From Streptomyces cinnamoneus (lineage in GTDB: Bacteria; Actinomycetota; Actinomycetes; Streptomycetales; Streptomycetaceae), in contig NZ_PKFQ01000001.1 of NCBI RefSeq assembly GCF_002939475.1, positions 744,001 to 808,000 on the forward strand: a stretch of DNA of 64,000 nucleotides. Reading direction: 5' to 3'. The translations under genes and the position numbers were made by a program. The notes below the pieces were generated by a model. It did no database searches. It had not been told where the DNA came from and was given only the letters and a program-made list of their open reading frames with translations. Positions 1 through 62,900 of the stretch are shown here, piece after piece (position 1 is the first letter of the stretch; every line of letters begins with the position of its first letter).

Positions 1-531
1 CGGTCGCCGTCCACGCCGGCCGACGAGGAGGAGGCCGGTGACGACGAAGAGACGCCGGACGGCCTGCCGCTGGTCGGCGGGGGCGACGGCGAGGAGGCCT
101 CCGGCGAGCCGCCGGCCCGCGACCTGGCGCAGCTGGTGGCCGAGTCGGAGGCGGCCGGCATGCGCATCGAGCTCGTCGAGAGCGGCAACCGGCTGGTGGC
201 CTCCCCCGTGATCGGCCGCACCGCCTACCGCGTCGTCCAGGAGGCGTTGGCGAACGCCATCAAGCACGCCCCGGGCGCCCCGGTCCGGGTGCACGTCCGC
301 TACGCCTCGGACCGGCTGCACCTGACGATCCGCAACGAGGAGCCCGAGCACGGCCCCGCCCTGGAGCTGAGCCGCAGCGGTTCCGGTGTCGGGCTGACGG
401 GACTGCGCCAGCGCGTCGGGCTGGTCGGGGGCGAACTCCGGGCGGGCCCGCACCCGGACGGCGGCTTCGAGGTCGACGCCGAACTCCCCGTGTTCGTACC
501 GGCCGCCGGCGATCTGCGCCGGGGCCGCTGA
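1..531 (+). CDS. Sensor histidine kinase, C-terminal part (NarL/DesK-like family), 5' end outside window
   Basis: The frame is open from base 1 to the TGA at 529-531, giving 176 visible residues, so the N-terminal sensor and most of the dimerisation region are missing. The visible part is the GHKL ATPase domain: an N-box (VVQEALANAIKHAP), then a G-box region (GSGVGLTGLRQRV) and the final strand FEVDAELPV. Kinases with this arrangement phosphorylate a LuxR/NarL-type response regulator. The first ~40 residues form an acidic, low-complexity linker rich in D, E and G (DEEEAGDDEE) just before the ATPase lid region, longer than is usual in this family. No partner response regulator follows; the next gene is a membrane glycosyltransferase 333 bp away. 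Family assignment is firm. A link to the PKS locus is not supported by anything visible. Confidence 0.88.
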   Translation, partial: RSPSTPADEEEAGDDEETPDGLPLVGGGDGEEASGEPPARDLAQLVAESEAAGMRIELVESGNRLVASPVIGRTAYRVVQEALANAIKHAPGAPVRVHVRYASDRLHLTIRNEEPEHGPALELSRSGSGVGLTGLRQRVGLVGGELRAGPHPDGGFEVDAELPVFVPAAGDLRRGR

Positions 532-613
532 GAACCGGCCGGTACGACCAAAGGCGCCGCCCTTCCCCGAAATCCGGCCCAAAGAATCGCCCCGCCGCCG
601 ATGGTTTTGGGCC

Positions 614-635
614 ACCCCTGTCTTTGGACAGGGGT
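614..635. other. Perfect stem-loop, arms ACCCCTGTC / GACAGGGGT
   Basis: Nine-base perfect arms (614-622 and 627-635) flank a TTTG loop. It lies 83 bp after the histidine kinase stop and 230 bp before the GT39 start. There is no T-run, so a classical intrinsic terminator is not clear. It could still be a terminator, or an operator dyad. The arms begin with ACCCCT, the same half-site as the direct repeats at 3806 and 59895. Confidence 0.5.
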
Positions 636-851
636 CGGCGTCCCTGAGCAGGCACGATGCCGACGGCTCCCCGGACCCGTCCGCAGCCCCGGCCCGGCCC
701 GCGAGCCCCGTGACGGCCCCGTGGGGCCCGGCCCGCGATCACCCCTCGTTTACGCCCGGCACCCCGTGGTAGCTGGACGGAAGCCCCATCCACGCACCGG
801 CCGCCCGACCACCCCGGCCGGCGGGTGCGCATGTCCACGGGCTTTGACGAG

Positions 852-860
852 AAAGAGGAA
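852..860 (+). promoter_or_regulatory. Ribosome binding site that fixes the GTG start of the GT39 gene
   Basis: AAAGAGGAA ends four to five bases before GTG at 865. It is the best Shine-Dalgarno match near any in-frame start, and it precedes the point where the protein becomes recognisable. Confidence 0.7.
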
Positions 861-864
861 GCCG

Positions 865-2406
865 GTGACCAGCACAATCTCCGTCACGACGCAGCGCCCG
901 GGGCGCCTGCCGGACGCACCGCCCCCGTTGGCGCGCAAACCGGTCCTGACGATCGCCGCCGCACTGGGCGTCGTCCTCCTGCTGACCAGCGGCCGCTACG
1001 GCTACTTCGGCGACGAGCTGTACTTCCTGGGGGCCGGCAAGCACCTCGACTGGAGCTTCGCCGACCAGCCGCCGCTGCTGCCGGCGATGGCCCACCTCAT
1101 GGACGCACTCTTCCCGAACCAGGTCATGGGGCTGCGGCTGCCCGCGACGGTGGCCGTCGCCCTCGGCACCCTGCCGGCCGCCCTCCTGGCCCGGGAGTTC
1201 GGCGGGGCCCGGCGGGCCCAGGTGCTCTCCTCCGCCGCGTACGCGGTCTCGCTGTACACCCTGTGGACGGGTCATCTGCTGGCCACGTCCACCTTCGACC
1301 TGGTCCTGTGGATGCTGGTCAGCTGGCTGGTGGTGCGCTGGGTCCGGCTGCACCACGAGGGCGTGCGGGCCGACCGCCTGCTGTTCCTCGCCGGCCTGGC
1401 CACGGCCGTCGACCTTCAGGTGAAGTACCTGATCCCCGTGTTCTGGGCGGTGCTCGCGGTCAGCGTCCTGCTGACCGGTCCGCGTGCGCTGCTGACCCGG
1501 CCGCTGCTGTGGGCGGGCGCCGCCGTCGCCGTCGCCGTGTCCGTGCCGGCGCTGGTGTGGCAGGCGCGGCACGGCTGGCCGCAGCTGGCGATGGGCGGGG
1601 TCATCTCGTCGGCCAACCAGCAGAGCGGGGCGCTGCTGAGCAGGCTCGCGATCGTGCCGTACGTGCTGGTGCTGGCCGGGCTCCTCACCGGCGCCGTGCT
1701 GTTGTGCTACGGACTGTGGTGCCTGCTGCGGGTGCCGCGGCTGCGGCCCTACCGCTTCGTCGCGTGGACGGCGCTCGGTGTGCTGCTGGTCTTCGTGGTC
1801 ATGGCGGGGCGGCCGTACTACGTGGCGGGCCTGTTCTCCCCGCTGTGGGCGGCCGCCGCGGCCGAGCTGGAGCGGCGGGAGCCCGCGAAGTGGTGGCGCT
1901 GGGCGGCCACGGCGCCCGCGTTCGTGGTCACCGGTCTGCTGTCGGTGGCGCTCGCCCTGCCGGTGCTGCCGGTCTCCGCCGTGGACCCCACCGACGGTCT
2001 GATGAGCAACCCGGGCAGCGTGGGCTGGCCGAACCTGGTGAGCAAGGTCGCCGACGCCTACCGGCGGCTGCCCGCCGGCCAGCAGCGCACCACCGTGGCC
2101 ATGGGCGAGGCCTACTGGCAGGGCGGAGCGCTCGACCACTACGCGCGGCAGTACAAGCTGCCGCCGGTCTACAGCGCCAACCGCGGCTACTGGTACTTCG
2201 GGCCGCCGCCCGCGGACACCACGACGGTTCTCCACGTGACGGCGTTCCCCGAACGGCTGCGCGCGTTCTTCGACGAGGTCCGGCCGGCCGCGTCCGTGCA
2301 CAACCCGCACGGCATCCCGGTGCTCAACAGCGAGCTGGGCGTGTACGTCTGCGAACGGCCGAAGCTGCCCTGGCCCCAGCTGTGGGACAAGATGAAGAGC
2401 ATGTAG
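865..2406 (+). CDS. Membrane glycosyltransferase, GT39/ArnT-PMT-like (GT-C fold)
   Basis: This 513-residue integral membrane protein probably transfers a sugar from a polyprenyl-phosphate donor to a cell-surface acceptor. The start is GTG at 865, chosen for the AAAGAGGAA site just upstream; the frame is open further 5' but without domain signal. After a short hydrophilic leader comes a first membrane segment (VLTIAAALGVVLLL), then the loop GYFGDELYFLGAGKHLDW with the acidic catalytic-type residues Asp-Glu, and SFADQPPLLPAMAHL, typical of the PMT_2 family. About ten more hydrophobic segments follow, then a soluble C-terminal domain of roughly 130 residues with aromatic motifs (YWYFG). It converges on the P450 gene, with a hairpin between them. 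Macrolide sugar attachment uses soluble GT1 enzymes, so I infer that this is a flanking envelope gene. The exact substrate cannot be told. Confidence 0.82.
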   Translation: MTSTISVTTQRPGRLPDAPPPLARKPVLTIAAALGVVLLLTSGRYGYFGDELYFLGAGKHLDWSFADQPPLLPAMAHLMDALFPNQVMGLRLPATVAVALGTLPAALLAREFGGARRAQVLSSAAYAVSLYTLWTGHLLATSTFDLVLWMLVSWLVVRWVRLHHEGVRADRLLFLAGLATAVDLQVKYLIPVFWAVLAVSVLLTGPRALLTRPLLWAGAAVAVAVSVPALVWQARHGWPQLAMGGVISSANQQSGALLSRLAIVPYVLVLAGLLTGAVLLCYGLWCLLRVPRLRPYRFVAWTALGVLLVFVVMAGRPYYVAGLFSPLWAAAAAELERREPAKWWRWAATAPAFVVTGLLSVALALPVLPVSAVDPTDGLMSNPGSVGWPNLVSKVADAYRRLPAGQQRTTVAMGEAYWQGGALDHYARQYKLPPVYSANRGYWYFGPPPADTTTVLHVTAFPERLRAFFDEVRPAASVHNPHGIPVLNSELGVYVCERPKLPWPQLWDKMKSM

Positions 2407-2412
2407 CCGACC

Positions 2413-2445
2413 GTCCGGGGCGCCGGTCTTCCGGCCGCCCCGGAC
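2413..2445. terminator. Hairpin between convergent GT39 and P450 genes, probable bidirectional terminator
   Basis: GTCCGGGGCG-CCGG pairs with CCGG-CCGCCCCGGAC around a TCTT loop, a stem of about 14 bp with one bulged base. It sits 7 bp after the GT39 stop and 34 bp beyond the P450 stop on the opposite strand. There is no clear T-run on either side, which is common for actinomycete terminators. Confidence 0.65.
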
Positions 2446-2478
2446 AGCCGGCCCGGGCGTCACACCTCGGCCCGTACG

Positions 2479-3741
2479 TCAGCTCACGGCGACCGGGAAG
2501 GTGTGCACGCCGCTGATGACGGGGGAGCTGCGGCGGCGCTGGGGGCCGTTGGCCCGGAGCTTCGGCATCCGCTCCGCCAGCACGCGCATCGCCACGTCGC
2601 CCTCCATCCGCGCCAGGGGGGCGCCGATGCAGTAGTGGATGCCCCCGGAGAAGGACAGGTGCTCCGGCTCGCCCTCGCGCGTGATGTCGAAGCGGTCCGG
2701 GTCCCGGTAGACCTCGGGGTCGTGGTTGGCGGCGCCGACCAGCACGACCAGGGCCTGGTCCGCCTTGATCTGCTGACCGGCGAACTCGACCTCCTCGTGC
2801 GGGATGCGGGTGGCCTGGAGCGCCGGCGAGTCGTAGCGGAGGGTCTCCTCCACGAGCTTGGGTCCGAGCTCGGGGTTCTCGCGGAACATCTCCCACTGCT
2901 CGGGGTGCTCGAGCAGGGCCAGGGTGGCGTTGCCGATGAGGTTGGTGGTGGTCTCGAACCCGGTCACCGCGAGCACCGCGCACAGCGCCAGCAGCTCGTG
3001 CTCGGTGACCTTGTCCTCGCCGTGCGCGGCGACCAGCACACTGACCAGGTCGTCGGCCGGCTCGGCCCGCCGCGCCTCGATCAGCTCGGCGAACAGCTGC
3101 AGGTAGGCACCGTGCGCGTCCTTGAACTCTCGGGCCATCTCCAGGGACTTCACCCCGTCGATGATCGAGCCGATGACCCGGCCGTGCCGGTAGAAGCGGT
3201 CGTACTCGCTCTCGGGGACGCCGAGCATCTCGCCGATGACGGCGAGGGGCAACGGGCCCGCGTAGTCGCGGATCAGGTCGAACTCGCCCCGCGCCTCGGC
3301 CTTATCGAGCAGCTCGTTGCACACCCGCTCGACCCCGACCCGGTAGGCCTCGATCTTCCTGGGCGTGAAGGCCGGCTGGGCCAGCCGGCGCAGCCGCGTG
3401 TGGTCCGGCGGGTCGAGGTTGAGGATGGAGCCGTCCCAGCCGACCTTCTCCATCAGCTCCATGCCCGGCGCCTTGCCGTTGGTGTGGCAGATGTGCAGCC
3501 GGCGGTCGCGCAGGACCTGGGTGCCCAGGGTGTGGCTGGTGATGACCAGCGCGTTGCCCTTGCTCTGGTAGAGCGGGCCGCCCGCGCGGATGGCGTCGTA
3601 GATCGGACGCGGATCCTCGACACCGAGCAGGAGGTCGATGAACGGGTCGCCCTTCATGAGCGCCTTCATCAGCGGGCGGCCGAACTTCAGCTGCGCGCCG
3701 AACAGGAGGTCCCCGAACATCGACCCTGTCACCGTGGACAT
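2479..3741 (-). CDS. Cytochrome P450 (class I bacterial type), probable polyketide oxidase
   Basis: This is a 420-residue soluble P450, the normal length for actinomycete macrolide hydroxylases and epoxidases. The haem loop is FSGGIHYCIGAPLAR with ligand Cys371. The ExxR motif is ETLR (Glu299/Arg302). The I-helix reads TGFETTT, with acid Glu263, and Thr where Ala/Gly usually begins the motif. The ATG at 3741 follows GGGGAG by about 5 bases. The gene starts 107 bp after the last PKS gene in the same direction, so it sits at the end of the assembly line, where post-PKS oxidases often are. It has its own promoter with the element shared with the main PKS operon (3777-3823), which argues that it belongs to the pathway. 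The site of oxidation is unknown; the saturated stretches or alkenes of the predicted chain are candidates. No ferredoxin gene is adjacent. Confidence 0.93.
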   Translation of the reverse strand: MSTVTGSMFGDLLFGAQLKFGRPLMKALMKGDPFIDLLLGVEDPRPIYDAIRAGGPLYQSKGNALVITSHTLGTQVLRDRRLHICHTNGKAPGMELMEKVGWDGSILNLDPPDHTRLRRLAQPAFTPRKIEAYRVGVERVCNELLDKAEARGEFDLIRDYAGPLPLAVIGEMLGVPESEYDRFYRHGRVIGSIIDGVKSLEMAREFKDAHGAYLQLFAELIEARRAEPADDLVSVLVAAHGEDKVTEHELLALCAVLAVTGFETTTNLIGNATLALLEHPEQWEMFRENPELGPKLVEETLRYDSPALQATRIPHEEVEFAGQQIKADQALVVLVGAANHDPEVYRDPDRFDITREGEPEHLSFSGGIHYCIGAPLARMEGDVAMRVLAERMPKLRANGPQRRRSSPVISGVHTFPVAVS

Positions 3742-3776
3742 GGCGGCTCCCCAGAGATCGTTGTTGCCTGCTGCTC

Positions 3777-3823
3777 ATTGAACTCCGGGAAGGCGGCGGG
3801 CCAGTACCCCTAGGCGCCCCTAG
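3777..3823 (-). promoter_or_regulatory. P450 promoter with direct-repeat operator (CCCCTA-N4-CCCCTA)
   Basis: On the plus strand, 3806-3823 reads ACCCCTAGGCGCCCCTAG: two CCCCTA copies with a 10-bp period (TAGGGG on the coding strand). Directly downstream in the P450 direction are TACTGG (3801-3806, weak -35), an 18-bp spacer and TTCAAT (3777-3782, -10-like). The -10 ends about 35 bp before the P450 ATG. The same layout, with the same spacing, precedes the PKS gene at 44044-59475. Repeat and spacing are seen directly; regulator binding is inferred. Confidence 0.6.
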
Positions 3824-3848
3824 AGGTACCGGCCCGTCCGTGCCGGGA

Positions 3849-17168
<13,320 letters not shown>

Positions 17169-17173
17169 GGAAG

Positions 17174-17178
17174 TCCCC
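17174..17178 (-). promoter_or_regulatory. Ribosome binding site that fixes the ATG start of the last PKS
   Basis: GGGGA on the coding strand, 5 bases before ATG (17168). The alternative GTG at 17180 has no Shine-Dalgarno-like sequence upstream. Confidence 0.6.
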
Positions 17179-17213
17179 ACCGGTCTAGTGCTTAGCGATT
17201 GTGGTGCTCGGCA

Positions 17214-17242
17214 GAGCTCGGGCGGCGGGGCCGCCCGAGCTC
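17214..17242 (-). other. Strong GC-rich hairpin between two PKS genes
   Basis: Thirteen-base perfect arms (GAGCTCGGGCGGC and its complement) enclose a 3-base loop, 13 bp after the stop of the 17256-32861 gene and 45 bp before the ATG of the next PKS. No T-run follows in the transcribed direction. The sequence AAAGGAG sits at the 5' edge of the stem. It could be an attenuating or processing/stability hairpin within the polycistronic message. Confidence 0.55.
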
Positions 17243-17255
17243 CTTTCGGCGGTGC

Positions 17256-32861
<15,606 letters not shown>

Positions 32862-32895
32862 GGAGTCAGCTCCTCGGCAGACAAACAGAAGGCGT

Positions 32896-32922
32896 GTTCA
32901 TCGGGTTCATCGGGTTCATCGG
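32896..32922. repeat. Three tandem 9-bp repeats in the PKS intergenic gap
   Basis: Three perfect copies of GTTCATCGG, followed by a degenerate start of a fourth (GTTGTTCA), which overlaps the TGA of the upstream PKS gene. They occupy most of the 66-bp gap before the gene at 17256-32861. Probably slippage-generated; no function is evident. Confidence 0.85.
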
Positions 32923-32927
32923 GTTGT

Positions 32928-43997
<11,070 letters not shown>

Positions 43998-44043
43998 GTG
44001 ACATTGGCTCCTTACAGCGGTGGGGACGGGTGCGCGGTGGGGC

Positions 44044-59475
<15,432 letters not shown>

Positions 59476-59625
59476 CTAACGCCACCTCTCCGGAACCGGC
59501 AGCGTCTGCGCGGCCGTCGACGAGAATTGCCCTGCCGAGGTCGTGGTCGGCGTGGCGGGAACTGGCCACGGACGGCCTCGGTACCGCTGACGACGGTCCC
59601 GTCGTCCACGGCTGCACGAACCAGT

Positions 59626-59637
59626 CGTACGCGTACG
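59626..59637. promoter_or_regulatory. Perfect 12-bp palindrome CGTACGCGTACG, possible repressor operator
   Basis: Fully self-complementary over 12 bases, 151 bp upstream of the PKS GTG. A consensus -35 (TTGACA, minus strand, 59659-59664) lies 21 bp upstream of it, but a good -10 at normal spacing is missing. Palindromes of this kind are typical of TetR-family operators; that reading is inference. Confidence 0.35.
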
Positions 59638-59865
59638 CGGACGACCGAAGACTTCAATTGTCAAGACGGCCCGTTTCCGCTCGCGACTCGTCCGAGCCGG
59701 AGTTCCTGCTCTGTGCCCACGTTTCCGTCATCGACAACGCCCCACCTAAAGCGGTCGCGGGAGGAGTCGACGCGAACCACAAACCCGCGCATCGCGTGGC
59801 CGGGCCCGGAATTGATTGCCAGTTATTCAGGGCACGAACACGCGATGCTATTTGTCATTGCTGAA

Positions 59866-59912
59866 ACGCTAAGATCGGCGGGGCGGGAGGGACAACCCCT
59901 ACCCGCCCCTAC
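59866..59912 (-). promoter_or_regulatory. Promoter of the four-gene PKS operon with direct-repeat operator
   Basis: On the plus strand, 59895-59912 reads ACCCCTACCCGCCCCTAC. It differs from the element upstream of the P450 (3806-3823) at three positions only and keeps the two CCCCTA copies with a 10-bp period. In the PKS direction TTGTCC (59890-59895, -35) follows at once, then an 18-bp spacer and TAGCGT (59866-59871, -10). The element ends 69 bp after the stop of the upstream PKS gene. The leader from this promoter would be about 380 nt. Confidence 0.6.
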
Positions 59913-59980
59913 CGAAATTTGCCCGTGCACCCCCTTGCGACCACTACATCTTTAATGTCGTGGGGGTGCCGGACCGCTCC

Positions 59981-62900
59981 CTACCGGCCGAGCTCGCGAT
60001 GAATGAAGTCGAACAGTTCATCGTCGCTGGCCTCGGCGAACTTCGCCGCCCGGCTCTCGCCGGCCGGATCCTCGTCCGCACCGGTGAGCCGGGCGACCAG
60101 CGCCTGCAGCCGCTCGGCGAGCCGGTTCCGGGCGACCTCGTCGGACACTCCGCCGACCAGTGCGCCTTCCAGTTTCTCCAGCTCGGCGAAGCCCACGGAG
60201 GCCCCGTCGGTCCCGGCGCCGCCGACGACCTCGGCGGCCAGCGCCTCGGCGAGCACCAGGGGTGTCGGGTAGTCGAACACCAGGCTCGCCGACAGCGGCA
60301 AACCGGTGGCGGCGGTCAGCTGGTTGCGCAGTTCCACGGCGGTCAGCGAATCGCAGCCGAGTTCACCGAAGGTACGACCGGGGTCGATCGCGGCTGAATT
60401 CGCATATCCGAGCACCGCCGCAGCGTGGCCGCAGACCAATTCCACCAGGGCGGCGGACCGCTCGCTTTCCGGCAGCTGCGCCAGGCGGTGCAGCAGCGCG
60501 GAGGCGTCCTCCTGAGGGGCGGCGTCCACGGGGGCGGCCTGCTCGCGCATGCGCCGGACTTCGGGGATGTCGCCGAGGAGGGCGGTGTGCCGGGCCGCGG
60601 CGAACTTCTCCCAGTCGACGTCGGCGACGACGACGGCCACGTCGCCGTGGGTCACCGCCCGGTGCAGGGCGGCCACGGCCGGCTCGGGGGTGAGGGCGGT
60701 GAGTCCGCCGCGGCGGGCGCGCTGCTCGATCTCACCGGCCGCCATACCCGCACCGGCCCACGGACCCCACGCCACCGCCGTACCCGGCAGCCCCTCACCA
60801 CGACGCTCCTCAACCAACGCGTCAAGGAACGCGTTCGCCGCCGCATAACCAGCCTGACCAGCACCACCGACCACACCGGCAAACGACGAGAACACCACAA
60901 ACGCCGACAGACTCAAACCCCGCGTCGCCTCATGCAACACCAGCGCCGCATCCGCCTTCGGACGCAACACCCCCGCCACACGCTCAGCAGACAACGACTC
61001 CAACACACCGTCATCCACCACACCAGCCGCATGGAACACCGCCGTAAGCGGAGCCTCCTCAGGCACCCCCGCCAGCAGCGCCTCCACCGCCTCCCGATCC
61101 GCCACATCACACACAGCGACCGTCACACCCACACCCAGCTCACGGAGCTCGGCCTCCAACTCGGCGGCACCCGGAGCATCCAGACCCCGCCGACTGGTCA
61201 ACACCACATGCTCAGCACCATGCCGCGCAACCCAACGCGCCACATGCCCACCCAGAGCACCCGTACCACCAGTGATCAGCACCGTGCCCGACGGCCGCCA
61301 CTCCGGCGTCTCCCCCGCTTCCGCGAGAGGAGCCCGCACCAGACGGCGACCGAAGACACCGGAGGAGCGGACCGCGACCTGGTCCTCGTCGCCGGCGGCC
61401 GCGAGCACACCCGCCAGCCGCGCACCCGCCCGCTCGTCGGGCAGCTCCGGCAGGTCGACCATGCCGCCCCACCGGTCGGGGTACTCCAGACCGACGACCC
61501 GTCCGAACCCGGCGACCTCCGCCTGCCCGGGCCGCACGACGCGGTCACCCGCGTCCACCGCCACGGCACCCGAGGTCAGCAGCCACAGCGGGGCGTGCAC
61601 TGCGGCGTCGCCCAGGGCCTGGGCCAGCACCAGCGTGCCGAGAACCCCGAGCGGCACGCCGGAGTCGCCGCGCTCGACGATGCCGAGCAGCGACACGACA
61701 CCGGCCACGGAACGGCCGGCGACGGCTTCGCGCACCCGCTTGGCGACGACGTCCCGCTCGAGCTCGTTCTCGCCCAGCGCCAGCCCGGCCACGTCGGCGC
61801 CGTGCGCCCGCAGGGCCTCCTCGGCCCAGGCGGCCTGCTCGGCCCAGGCGGCCTGCTCGGCACGCGCTTCGGGCGCGATGACGAGCCAGGTGCCGGAGAG
61901 CCTGCCCGCCGGCGCGTCGGTGAGGGGAGCCCAGCTGACGCGGTAGCGCCAGTCGTCCATCACGGACAGCTCCTGGCGCTGCCTGCGCCAGTTCGACAGC
62001 GCGGGCAGCACCGCGCTCAGCGGCTGCTCCACGTCCACCTGGAGCGTCCCGGCGAGAGAAGCGAGGTCCTCGCGCTCGACGGCCTCCCAGAACTTCGCCT
62101 CGACGTCGTCACGAGCGGGCAGGTCCCGCTCGGGAGCAGCCTGGGGCCAGAAGTGCTGACGCTGGAAGGCGTAGGTCGGCAGGTCGACGCGTCGGGCGCC
62201 GGTGAAGAAGGTGCCCCAGTCAAGGGCCACGCCGGCGACGTGGAGCCGGCCGAGCGCGGTGACCAGGGCCTCCGGCTCGGAACGGTCCTTGCGCAGGGCC
62301 GCGACGAGCGCGGGGGCCCCGGTGACGGACTCCTGGGCCATGCCCGAGAGCACACCGTCGGGGCCCAGCTCCAGGAAGACGGAGACGCCCTGGTCCTCAA
62401 GCCAGCGGACACCCTCGCCGAAGCGGACGGCGCCGCGAACGTGACGCACCCAGTAGTCGGCGGAAGCGACGTCCTCAGCCTGGCCGGTCAAGTTGGAGAC
62501 GACCGGGATCGACGGCTGCTCGTAGGTGAGCCCCTCCGCCACCAGACGGAAGTCGTCCAACATCGCGTCCATGTGCGGCGAGTGGAACGCATGACTCACG
62601 CGGAGGCGACGCGTCTTGTGACCGGCCTCAGCGAACGTCTCACCCAGCTCCGTCACCACGTCCTCGTCACCGGCGATCACCACAGACGACGGACCGTTGA
62701 CCGCCGCGATGGAGACCTGAGCCTCACGGCCCTCCAGGTACGCAGCCACCACGGCCTCATCCGTACCGACGGCCAGCATCGCGCCACCCGTGGGCAGCGC
62801 CTGCATCAACCGGCCACGCGCCGCGACCAGCGTCACAGCATCGCTCAGCGACAGCACACCCGCCACATGAGCCGCAGCCAACTCACCAATGGAATGGCCC

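Larger units (their letters stand above)
532..864. other. Intergenic region between histidine kinase and GT39 gene
   Basis: This 333-bp stretch has no convincing gene. The downstream frame stays open back to 601, but that extension (RPGPARE..., PHPRTGRPTTPAGG) is Pro/Arg/Gly-rich with no domain-like pattern, and a good ribosome binding site sits at 852-860. A perfect 9-bp inverted repeat lies at 614-635. The promoter of the GT39 gene should be here, but I see no clear -35/-10 pair. Confidence 0.6.
59476..59980. other. 505-bp intergenic region between two PKS genes (promoter region)
   Basis: No convincing gene lies here; open frames have no ribosome site or protein-like composition. It is clearly less GC-rich than its surroundings (for example around 59650-59670 and 59800-59870). 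It holds the operator and promoter at 59866-59912, a perfect 12-bp palindrome at 59626-59637 and a TTGACA-like -35 on the minus strand at 59659-59664. The other PKS gaps are only 46-87 bp, so transcription very likely restarts here. Confidence 0.75.

Noticed and set aside
601-864. N-terminal extension of the GT39 gene from an ATG at 601
   Set aside because: The extension is Pro/Arg/Gly-rich and overlaps a hairpin, and a good ribosome site directly precedes GTG 865, where the conserved protein begins.
865-2406. GT39-like gene as a macrolide sugar transferase
   Set aside because: It is a multi-pass GT-C membrane enzyme, and macrolide glycosylation uses soluble GT1 enzymes. No deoxysugar biosynthesis genes are visible.
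17169-17180. GTG at 17180 as start of the last PKS
   Set aside because: It adds only four residues and has no Shine-Dalgarno sequence. ATG at 17168 has GGGGA at 5-base spacing.
44017-44042. Direct repeat GCGGTGGGG with 17-bp period in the 46-bp PKS gap
   Set aside because: Short, G-rich and probably chance in this composition. It does not match the TAGGGG operator and has no promoter hexamers beside it.
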